6,078 bases of DNA from the NCBI GenBank assembly GCA_022563075.1, contig JADFOC010000177.1, positions 1 through 6,078 on the forward strand, in the 5' to 3' direction. The notes under the pieces are model-generated. The model searched no databases. It had not been told where the DNA came from and saw nothing but the letters and a program-made list of their open reading frames with translations. The stretch comes from Pseudomonadota bacterium. Its GTDB lineage: Bacteria > Pseudomonadota > Gammaproteobacteria > Pseudomonadales > Pseudohongiellaceae. A program made the translations under genes and the position numbers. This document shows positions 1-5,975 of this stretch, piece after piece (the stretch's first letter is position 1; each line of letters begins with the position of its first letter).

Positions 1-102
1 CAGCGCCAGAGTCAGAGTTCCAGGCAGAGCCAGAGCCAGAGTTCCAGCCAGAGCCAGAGTCAGAGTTCCAGTCAGAGTCCCAGTCAGAGCCAGAGTTCCA
101 GT
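1..102 (+). repeat. 24-bp tandem repeat encoding QSQSQSSS-type octapeptides
   Basis: Three consecutive 24-base units occupy 1-24, 25-48 and 49-72, reading QRQSQSSR, QSQSQSSS and QSQSQSSS. A fourth, 30-base variant (73-102) reads QSPSQSQSSS. The array is cut by the window start, so more units may lie upstream. All units are multiples of three, so gain or loss of 24-base copies would keep the frame. The likely product is a flexible hydrophilic linker. Confidence 0.85.
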
Positions 103-978
103 CAATCGCCATCCAGTTCCTCGCCAAGCATTCCGTCGCCGAGTTCACAGAACAGCGGTGCTTCAAGTCCTTTCCCCTCGGTGTCGTCTAGCAGCCAGCG
201 TGGTGAGGGCGGTGCACCTTCTGTCGCCACAGGAAGTCAGAGCGAAAGTAGCGCTGACTCCAGCGGCGATAGCCAGGGCGACTCTGCTCAATCAGAGACC
301 GCAGCCGGTGAGCAATCGGGTAGTTCAGCCGCAAATAGAGATGGCACCAGCCCCGGACAGGATGCTGGCACTCAGTCCCGCTATCCTGAAGGGCAAGCGG
401 ATGGCAATGGCGGTAGGGATACCTCCACTGGCGACTTGGGTGACGCTAACAGTGGGGACCAAGGTGCCTCTGGAGGCACATTAAGCCGCCCTGGTGGGGA
501 TTACAGTCTTGATACGCTGCCCAGCGGCGTACTAAGTGGAAATAGCAGTAATCAAACAACGGGCACACTAACCCAAGCAGAACGCGCCGCGGTGCTGGAT
601 GAAAGGCTGCGCCGTGGGTATGAAACCTTCGATGGCTTCATCTTGAGTGAGCGCGAACGGGCTCAGGCCGAGAGCAATGCGGCAGGCAGTGTCGCCATTG
701 GTGGGGCAGGTGGCGGTGGTGGTGATGCAGGGCAACCCCAAACGCTTCCAGAAGCCGGCGCACCATCCGGGGTGCCTGTGGCTGGCCAGCCCTCTGTTTC
801 CAGTCCATCCCAGCGAACTGAGACATTTCCACCACCGGAGGATATCCCCAGCGGTCGTGATGATGATGTGGTGGCAAGACAGTTGCGAGAGGCGGCCATG
901 AATGAACCAGATCCAGTACTGCGGGAAGCACTCTGGGATGAATACAGAAGTTATACAGGCTTAGGTGAGCAGCAATGA
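1..978 (+). CDS. Ser/Gln/Gly-rich low-complexity protein with conserved-looking C-terminal motif (5' partial)
   Basis: Frame 1 is open from the first base to the TGA at 976-978, giving 325 visible residues; the true start is upstream. A GTG at 181 could start a shorter version, but the frame before it is open and has the same Ser-rich composition, so I extend to base 1. Residues 1-60 are Ser/Gln/Pro-rich with an octapeptide repeat; 61-185 are Ser/Gly/Asp/Gln-rich and probably disordered. A helix-prone charged block follows at about 191-224 (including VLDERLRRGYETFDGFIL), then a Gly-rich linker (about 230-242), a Pro/Ser-rich stretch and a charged tail at 281-325 containing DDDVVARQLREAA and ALWDEYRSY. 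No cysteine is visible. The two charged blocks resemble, from memory, uncharacterised gammaproteobacterial proteins whose N-terminus is often a lipoprotein signal; that end is not visible here. The ATGA overlap with the next gene indicates translational coupling. Function unknown. Confidence 0.85.
   Translation, partial: QRQSQSSRQSQSQSSSQSQSQSSSQSPSQSQSSSQSPSSSSPSIPSPSSQNSGASSPFPSVSSSSQRGEGGAPSVATGSQSESSADSSGDSQGDSAQSETAAGEQSGSSAANRDGTSPGQDAGTQSRYPEGQADGNGGRDTSTGDLGDANSGDQGASGGTLSRPGGDYSLDTLPSGVLSGNSSNQTTGTLTQAERAAVLDERLRRGYETFDGFILSERERAQAESNAAGSVAIGGAGGGGGDAGQPQTLPEAGAPSGVPVAGQPSVSSPSQRTETFPPPEDIPSGRDDDVVARQLREAAMNEPDPVLREALWDEYRSYTGLGEQQ
963..969 (+). promoter_or_regulatory. Shine-Dalgarno sequence for the lipoprotein gene
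   Basis: AGGTGAG lies five bases before the ATG at 975, inside the last codons of the upstream gene. With the ATGA stop/start overlap (975-978) it fixes the start of the lipoprotein gene and supports coupled translation. Confidence 0.7.
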
Positions 979-2159
979 AAATCGAATTGAAGAATCTAGT
1001 TGGGTCGCTCTTAGTGGTTTGTTTTGTCAGCGCATGCGCGACGCATACGGTGAAGACGACCTCCTATACACCGATAATCACAGACAGCCAGAATGTACCC
1101 GAGGCGCTGCTGCTGGATGTAGGAATCGCGGTATTCGATCCGGGTATCGATGAGATAATGCGGAGTGAAGAAGAAACCACCAATCATGAAATTCGCATAG
1201 CGGAATCTCGTTATGCCCCATTTTTATTGGCAGAGACTTTACAGCGTTCCGGCAATTGGGGAATAGTCAGGTTAATGCCCAACAATGCCAGCCCAATGGA
1301 TCTCTTCATTAATGGCACTATCTTGCAGTCCAATGGCGAGGCCATGAGTATCCGAATCGCCGTTACTGATATCACCGGCAGAGAGTGGTATACAAAAGTT
1401 TATCGTGAAGTAATCAGCCAGTTCAGCTATGACCCCTCGCAGCGCCAGCAAAACGATCCGTTTCAGGTTATTTACAACACCATCGCCAACGACCTGCTCG
1501 CCTACCGTAAACGGAATATATCTGACCAGGAGATTGGAGAGATCCGCCTCATCTCCGAATTGCTTTTCGCCCAACGATTTTCACCCGAGGCATTCGATAA
1601 CTACCTGATCAAGAATCGGCGCGGCAACTATCAAATAGCCTCGCTACCGGCAGAAACGGATCCATTACTGCAAAGAGTACGCGATATCAGGGAACGAGAC
1701 TTCATGTTTATCGATACGGTACAGGACTACTACGCGACTTATGTCAGACAGATGCGATTACCCTATGATTCCTGGCGTGAGCAAAGTTATCAGGAAACCA
1801 TCACCTTGCGAGAGTTGAGTGCATCCGCCCGGCGGCGATTCATCGCCGGGGCCGCCGTAATTGTAGGCGGGCTGGCGGCCGCCTCCGGCAGCAGTAACTA
1901 TGCCACTCAGACGGGGGGTGCCGTAGGTGTCGGCGCTGGCGCTTATCTGATCAAGAGTGGTTTCGATAAGCGAGCAGAAGCGAAGATCCACATGGAAGCT
2001 CTGGAAGAGCTGGGCCAATCCCTGGAGAACGAAGTCGCCCCTAGAGTAATCAATCTCGAAGACCGCACTATTACTCTCACCGGTTCCGTCGAAGAGCAAT
2101 ATGGCCAGTGGCGGGAAATATTGGCAGATCTCTATGCGGAGGAAATAGGCGAGTTGTAA
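975..2159 (+). CDS. Predicted outer-membrane lipoprotein with glycine-zipper segment, function unknown
   Basis: This encodes 394 residues. The N-terminus is a lipoprotein signal: a short charged n-region (MKIELK), a hydrophobic core at about 8-18 and the lipobox V-S-A-C with Cys21. Residue +2 is Ala rather than Asp, which favours transport to the outer membrane. A mixed alpha/beta domain at about 45-145 includes LLDVGIAVFDPG (46-57), SGNWGIVRLMP (92-102), a strand-like FINGTIL (111-117) and VTDITGREWYTKVYRE (130-145). The middle (155-290) is mainly helical and rich in Arg and Tyr. Residues 291-330 form a Gly/Ala-rich, weakly hydrophobic stretch with closely spaced glycines, a glycine-zipper pattern able to associate with membrane or self-pack. 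A charged helix and a short C-terminal strand-turn follow. The start is set by the Shine-Dalgarno sequence and ATGA overlap. It resembles conserved uncharacterised gammaproteobacterial proteins I recall, with no established function. The lipoprotein call is firm; the outer-membrane site is inferred. Confidence 0.88.
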   Translation: MKIELKNLVGSLLVVCFVSACATHTVKTTSYTPIITDSQNVPEALLLDVGIAVFDPGIDEIMRSEEETTNHEIRIAESRYAPFLLAETLQRSGNWGIVRLMPNNASPMDLFINGTILQSNGEAMSIRIAVTDITGREWYTKVYREVISQFSYDPSQRQQNDPFQVIYNTIANDLLAYRKRNISDQEIGEIRLISELLFAQRFSPEAFDNYLIKNRRGNYQIASLPAETDPLLQRVRDIRERDFMFIDTVQDYYATYVRQMRLPYDSWREQSYQETITLRELSASARRRFIAGAAVIVGGLAAASGSSNYATQTGGAVGVGAGAYLIKSGFDKRAEAKIHMEALEELGQSLENEVAPRVINLEDRTITLTGSVEEQYGQWREILADLYAEEIGEL

Positions 2160-2203
2160 TCACTTCATCTTTTTTTGGTGCTCCCCTACCCGTAGAAAGC
2201 AAT

Positions 2204-3394
2204 ATGTCAGAGCAAGACAGCGACAAGATAGAGCCCGTTGATTTTAATCTCAGTGAAAGTCCTCTATTTTCAAATCAGACGGCTCAAGTAAGCTCAAATA
2301 AGCCCAAGATCTGGGTTTGGATGGGATTGTCTGGCTTAGTGCTGGTCGCACTGCTCGTCATTTTTGTACTCCCCACAGTCGTTTCTGAATATGAACTACC
2401 CCTAGAACGGCGCGTAGATGTCGCAGAAATTTTGTCCAATCAAGCTTTGGTTAATCCAGTTACCGCAATTTCTCCATTTGCAGAAGCGCAACAATCCTTA
2501 CTCCGCAAAGAAGCACAAGATGTACTGGCTGAGTTATTAGGCAGGCAGAGTGAGTTGGATGCCTTGGATGTTCAAAAATGGGCTGAGGTGGCTTATGCAG
2601 AAGCGCTTGAACAAGCCAGTATTGGTGATGAATATTATCGAACGCAGGCCTTTGCATTGGCGCGAGATTCTTATGCACTGGGGCGCGCCGGGCTGGATCA
2701 GCTATTTGATTCCGTAGCCACGGTGCTCTCCCAGACCCTGATTGATGCCCAGCAGGCACTGGAAGAATCCGACGCGATTGTTGCGCGGGACAAGTTTGCC
2801 CTCGCTCTCTTGTTTGAAGCAGATAATGAAATAGCGCAGATAGGGTTACAGCGTGCCCAATCGCTGGATGAGGTCGGTGCCTTTATCGCCGATGCCAATG
2901 AATTGTTCGAAGACGGTGAGTTGGATCAGGCGCGCGATCTCTATCGGCAAGTTTTAAATCTGGATAGCTACAACCAATTCGCCAGAGAAAAGATTCGTGA
3001 AGTATCTGCGCTAATTATTGGAAATGAATTCTCTCGGATAATGTCCAGCGGATACACGTTACTCGAGGGTGGAGATCCGGAACAGGCGATTGCCACATTT
3101 CAACGCGCTGCCGCATTGGGCGTAAAACAAGAACAAGCGCTAGCGGCGATAACCCAAACTGAAAATGAAATAGCCAGCGCAGAAATTAATCGATTACGTG
3201 AACTAATCGTTGCGTCCGAAGGAGAAGAGCAATGGCAGTCTGCAGTTGGCGACTACGATCGGGTGCTTGCTATCGACGTCAATCTACTGTTTGCCATTGA
3301 TGGCCGGGATTATGCGGAAAAACGAGCGCGATTGGACAGTCTCCTGATCGACGCTATAGACAATCCCGAACGATTCTCAGAAGATGCGGTGTGA
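2204..3394 (+). CDS. Membrane-anchored TPR-like protein, prematurely terminated relative to its reading frame
   Basis: From the ATG at 2204 this encodes 396 residues. The N-terminal 35 are hydrophilic and acidic, followed by one membrane span at about 36-60 (WVWMGLSGLVLVALLVIFVL); I infer a cytoplasmic tail and periplasmic body. The rest is helical, with TPR-like pairs clearest at about 225-258 (ANELFEDGELDQARDLYRQV), 274-307 (YTLLEGGDPEQAIATFQRAA) and 340-365 (QWQSAVGDYDRVLAIDVN). TPR arrays usually mediate protein-protein contacts. The ORF extends upstream to a GTG at 2108, but that would overlap the lipoprotein gene by 52 bases, lacks a good ribosome site and adds 32 uncharacteristic residues. 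ATG 2204 has only a weak site (AGAAAG) but gives the expected short tail plus membrane span. The frame ends at TGA 3392-3394 with DNPERFSEDAV, yet continues open to 3739 with a PEGA-like domain, so the intact protein was probably about 511 residues. Confidence 0.85.
   Translation: MSEQDSDKIEPVDFNLSESPLFSNQTAQVSSNKPKIWVWMGLSGLVLVALLVIFVLPTVVSEYELPLERRVDVAEILSNQALVNPVTAISPFAEAQQSLLRKEAQDVLAELLGRQSELDALDVQKWAEVAYAEALEQASIGDEYYRTQAFALARDSYALGRAGLDQLFDSVATVLSQTLIDAQQALEESDAIVARDKFALALLFEADNEIAQIGLQRAQSLDEVGAFIADANELFEDGELDQARDLYRQVLNLDSYNQFAREKIREVSALIIGNEFSRIMSSGYTLLEGGDPEQAIATFQRAAALGVKQEQALAAITQTENEIASAEINRLRELIVASEGEEQWQSAVGDYDRVLAIDVNLLFAIDGRDYAEKRARLDSLLIDAIDNPERFSEDAV
3392..3394 (+). other. 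In-frame TGA interrupting the TPR/PEGA-like gene
   Basis: Codon 397 of the TPR gene is TGA, in the context GTG TGA CAG CAA. The same frame then runs 114 sense codons to TAG 3737-3739 without another stop. CGA (Arg) to TGA is a single C-to-T change at a CpG and is the simplest origin. TGA followed by C is a comparatively leaky stop in bacteria, so some readthrough is possible. A sequencing error is the other main explanation. Confidence 0.75.
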
Positions 3395-3739
3395 CAGCAA
3401 ACACTGGATGTCTACTACACCGGGCGTGCTATCGAAGAAGTGGGACCGCGGCTATCAGGGCAACTGGATGAGTTACAAATCTTCCTTGAAAACTCCCAGG
3501 TTCCAATAGATGTCCAACTTATATCGGATGCGCTTACCGATGTCACCCTGCTTCGAATCGGCAACTTGGGTACTTTTAAGCAAACCTCCGTTTCTCTTAA
3601 GCCCGGACATTATGTGGCCGTTGGCAAGCGCATCGGTTACCGTGAAGTGCGCGCTGAATTTACCGTAGGATTCGGCCAGACGCCGAACTCGGTCCTGGTA
3701 AAATGTGAAGAGCGCATAGTAGCGACCAACAGGCGATAG
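3395..3739 (+). pseudogene. Detached C-terminal PEGA-like domain of the TPR protein
   Basis: These 114 codons are in the same frame as the TPR gene and directly follow its TGA. After a helical link (QQTLDVYYTGRAIEEVG, then LSGQLDELQIFLE), a beta-rich domain begins near fragment residue 37: VPIDVQLISD, then VTLLRIGNLGTF, then VSLKPGHYVAVGKRIGYREV and a final strand AEFTV. The LKPGHY-to-GYREV pattern matches the Ig-like PEGA fold, which recurs in the next gene. As a separate gene it could start only from weak codons such as GTG 3440, which lies inside the helical link and has no well-spaced Shine-Dalgarno sequence. I therefore read it as the broken-off end of the upstream gene. The intact sequence suggests a recent stop, a readthrough product or a base-call error. 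The next gene starts four bases after its TAG, as expected if this were the normal end of the upstream gene. Confidence 0.7.
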
Positions 3740-3743
3740 TGAA

Positions 3744-5822
3744 ATGAACGCCGTTGACGAAGACAATGCTTTAAATGGGCCAACTGACCCTATAACTCCA
3801 ATAGACTTTACGCCCTACGAGAATAAAGACACTAGAGTCACCTACAGCTTCAAGTGGATGCATGCTGTTATTGCCGTATTCCTGGCAGTATCAGGCAGCG
3901 CAGCCTTCTTTGTGTTGACCGCCAAATCAGTGTTTGTGGAAGTCGATCCAATCACCGCGGATATTCGTATCGAAGGTGGCCTCGCGATTAAATTGGGACA
4001 ACGCTACCTCATTCGTTCGGGTTCGTACCAGCTTTCGCTGACCAATGAAGGTTATCACGATACGGTAACTCAACTTTTAGTCAATTTGGACTCAGCGCAA
4101 ACGCATCCTTTTATAATGCGCAAGCTGCCAGGAGTCGTCTCCATTACGACGCTGAATGTGACCGATGCCAGGATTCAAATTGACGGGGTAGACTTGGGGC
4201 AGAGTCCATTAATCGATATACCCGTCGAGGCTGGTGAGCACCAGTTAACCATTTCCAAAGAACGCTATCTGGATTATGGAGAACCGATAACGATCGAGGG
4301 TCGATCAGTCGAGCAGCGTTACCAGGCATCACTCGAACCGGCCTGGGCCATTGTGAGCCTGACCACATCACCCAGCGGCGCGGATGTATTGGTCGATGGT
4401 GAAGTAGTGGGTGCCACACCATTCAATGCAGAGATCCTGCAAGGTCGGCGTGACTTTGTACTCAAACTCGCCGGCCACAAGGCATGGCAGGAAGACTTTG
4501 ATGTTATCGCTGGCGAAGATTTTGCCGTGCCTCTGGTAGAACTGGAGCCTGCGGATGGCTTGGTGTTTATACGTACCAATCCCAGTGCTGCCAGCGTCAC
4601 CATTGACGGGGAATATAAAGGTCTCACTCCTTTGGAAGTCGCGCTGACTCCAAATCAAAATCATGAATTGACGTTTTTCAAGAACGGTTACCACTCCAAC
4701 AAGACTTCGGTGCGTACCCAACCGAATCAGGAACGCGAACTCACCGTGGAGTTGGAGCCAATAATGGCCAGTGTCAGTGTTATCACTGAACCTCGAGATG
4801 CCGAACTGTATGTAAACGGTGAGTTCAAAGGCTTGGCAAATCAAACCATAGAATTGATGGCCGCCAGCCAGCGGATAGAAATCCGCAAACCGGGATACAT
4901 TCCCTATACCAGCGAGTTCACCTCTCGACCTGGGCTCGACCAGGTAATCAGGGTCACGCTCAAGTCGCTGGAACAGGCAAAACAGGAGCAGATAAGGCAG
5001 ATTATTACCACCGTGGCCGGTCAAACACTCAAGTTGTTTTATCCGGGTGCGTTCACTATGGGTGCCTCACGCCGGGAAGCGGGCAGGAGACCCAACGAAA
5101 ACCTGCGGGATATTCAACTTAACCGGCCATTCTATTTGGGTTTCAGGGAAGTAACCAATGCTGAATTTCGCCGCTTCGACGATGATCATTCATCTGGCAC
5201 GCTGCAGGGTCGAAGCCTGGATGACGAAGCCCAGCCGGCCGTGCAAATAACCTGGAATCAGGCCGCACTGTATTGCAATTGGCTCAGTGATCAAGAGTCG
5301 TTGCCTCTTTTCTACGATATTCTCGATGGCGACGTGGTTGGATTTATCCCGGAATCATCGGGCTATCGGCTACCCTCTGAAGCGGAGTGGGCGTGGGTCG
5401 CTCGCACCGATGGCAGCGGTACTCAATTAAAATATCCATGGGGAAATCAGCTCCCCCCGCCGGATGATGCTGGAAACTTTGCCGACATCACGGCGCAATC
5501 CTATCTCGGTGAAATCATGTTTAATTATGATGATGGTTATTTAGGGACGGCACCGGTGGCCACGTTCAATCCCAATCAATATGCAATTCACGACATGGCG
5601 GGCAATGTCTCTGAGTGGGTGCATGATTATTACGGGGCTCTGGGTTCGATCGGAGGAGTTGAAGTAGATCCGCTTGGGCCACTAGCCGGCCAGTTTCACA
5701 CTATCCGAGGATCGAGTTGGGCGCACGGTTCTATTACCGAATTGCGATTGTCCTTTCGAGACTTCGGCGAGGAGCCAAGAGATGATCTGGGATTTCGCGT
5801 TGCACGCTACCTGGAGGAATAA
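3744..5822 (+). CDS. Membrane-anchored PEGA-repeat protein with C-terminal FGE-sulfatase (SUMF1-like) domain
   Basis: This encodes 692 residues. An acidic tail of about 37 residues precedes one membrane span at about 39-60 (MHAVIAVFLAVSGSAAFFVL), implying a periplasmic body. About five PEGA-type Ig-like repeats follow: a divergent one at 63-126, then 132-198, 203-268, 273-338 and 343-407. They share a strand ending in (I/V)DG or VNG, a KGLTPL-type turn and a late GY/GH (DVLVDGEVVGATPF, SVTIDGEYKGLTPL, ELYVNGEFKGLANQ). A helical linker (408-424) leads to the FGE-sulfatase domain at about 426-690: GAFTMGA (435-441), FYLGFREVTNAEF (463-475), YRLPSEAEWAWVAR (541-554), YPWGN (564-568), MAGNVSEWVHDYY (618-630), IRGSSW (654-659) and DLGFRVAR (681-688). 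The only cysteine is Cys511; the copper-binding cysteine pair of true formylglycine-generating enzymes is absent after RGSSW, so sulfatase activation is unlikely and a binding or other role is more plausible. The ATG is four bases after the preceding TAG, with only weak ribosome-site matches, suggesting coupling. Confidence 0.92.
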   Translation: MNAVDEDNALNGPTDPITPIDFTPYENKDTRVTYSFKWMHAVIAVFLAVSGSAAFFVLTAKSVFVEVDPITADIRIEGGLAIKLGQRYLIRSGSYQLSLTNEGYHDTVTQLLVNLDSAQTHPFIMRKLPGVVSITTLNVTDARIQIDGVDLGQSPLIDIPVEAGEHQLTISKERYLDYGEPITIEGRSVEQRYQASLEPAWAIVSLTTSPSGADVLVDGEVVGATPFNAEILQGRRDFVLKLAGHKAWQEDFDVIAGEDFAVPLVELEPADGLVFIRTNPSAASVTIDGEYKGLTPLEVALTPNQNHELTFFKNGYHSNKTSVRTQPNQERELTVELEPIMASVSVITEPRDAELYVNGEFKGLANQTIELMAASQRIEIRKPGYIPYTSEFTSRPGLDQVIRVTLKSLEQAKQEQIRQIITTVAGQTLKLFYPGAFTMGASRREAGRRPNENLRDIQLNRPFYLGFREVTNAEFRRFDDDHSSGTLQGRSLDDEAQPAVQITWNQAALYCNWLSDQESLPLFYDILDGDVVGFIPESSGYRLPSEAEWAWVARTDGSGTQLKYPWGNQLPPPDDAGNFADITAQSYLGEIMFNYDDGYLGTAPVATFNPNQYAIHDMAGNVSEWVHDYYGALGSIGGVEVDPLGPLAGQFHTIRGSSWAHGSITELRLSFRDFGEEPRDDLGFRVARYLEE

Positions 5823-5877
5823 GCCAAAATCTCGCTTGGTTCGATGCGGCTCCCATTGTGCCCGGTTAGTTTGGTCT

Positions 5878-5890
5878 GGTGGCAACCACC
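5878..5890 (+). other. Short GC-rich hairpin downstream of the operon
   Basis: GGTGG and CCACC form a perfect 5-bp stem around the loop CAA, 56 bases after the stop of the PEGA/FGE gene. It could help end or protect the transcript, but it is short and no T run follows, so the terminator reading is weak. Confidence 0.3.
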
Positions 5891-5915
5891 CACCGGATCA
5901 GAGGGAGTGTGACAC

Positions 5916-5927
5916 GGCGATATCGCC
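5916..5927. promoter_or_regulatory. 12-bp perfect palindrome, possible operator
   Basis: GGCGATATCGCC is a perfect inverted repeat with no spacer, followed two bases later by the palindrome AACCGGTT (5930-5937). It lies 48 bases before the next start codon, a plausible place for a dimeric regulator to bind. A 12-bp palindrome can also occur by chance. Confidence 0.25.
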
Positions 5928-5964
5928 AGAACCGGTTGTAGACATTAGGAATTAGGAAAGTGAT

Positions 5965-5969
5965 AAGGT
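5965..5969 (+). promoter_or_regulatory. Shine-Dalgarno sequence for the downstream gene
   Basis: AAGGT lies six bases before ATG 5976, a suitable distance. In-frame TGA and TAA codons at 5961-5966 bar any upstream extension, so this site and the ATG agree on the start. Confidence 0.5.
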
Positions 5970-5975
5970 AATACT

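Larger units (their letters stand above)
5823..5975 (+). other. Intergenic region between the PEGA/FGE gene and the next gene
   Basis: No coding frame is convincing in these 153 bases. They hold a GC-rich hairpin (5878-5890), a 12-bp palindrome (5916-5927), the 8-bp palindrome AACCGGTT (5930-5937) and a perfect tandem 7-mer ATTAGGA at 5944-5950 and 5951-5957. Base composition turns AT-rich from about 5940. No hairpin is followed by a T tract, so I cannot assign a standard intrinsic terminator. A promoter for the next gene is likely here, but no convincing -35/-10 pair was found. Confidence 0.5.

Noticed and set aside
3392..3500. TGA as a selenocysteine codon
   Set aside because: No clear SECIS-like hairpin follows the TGA within the distance used by bacteria, and the position is in a helical link, not a redox motif.
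3408..3509. Short frame from ATG 3408
   Set aside because: About 33 codons, no Shine-Dalgarno sequence, and it overlaps the in-frame continuation of the TPR gene, which has domain support.
4368..5024. Long minus-strand open frame (218 codons)
   Set aside because: It lies wholly inside the PEGA/FGE gene, whose plus-strand product has clear domain motifs. The minus-strand translation shows no recognisable domain.
1..5822. Genetic code in which TGA is a sense codon
   Set aside because: Gene 1 ends in a TGA forming a typical ATGA overlap with a well-placed Shine-Dalgarno sequence, and the tryptophans checked use TGG.
5690..5822. Variable region of a diversity-generating retroelement in the FGE domain
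   Set aside because: FGE-like domains do serve as such targets, but the 3' end is not rich in AAC/AAT codons, and no template repeat or reverse transcriptase is visible.
5836..5855. tRNA-like T-loop sequence GGTTCGAT
   Set aside because: The flanking bases do not pair as a T arm, and no acceptor, D or anticodon arms can be placed around it.
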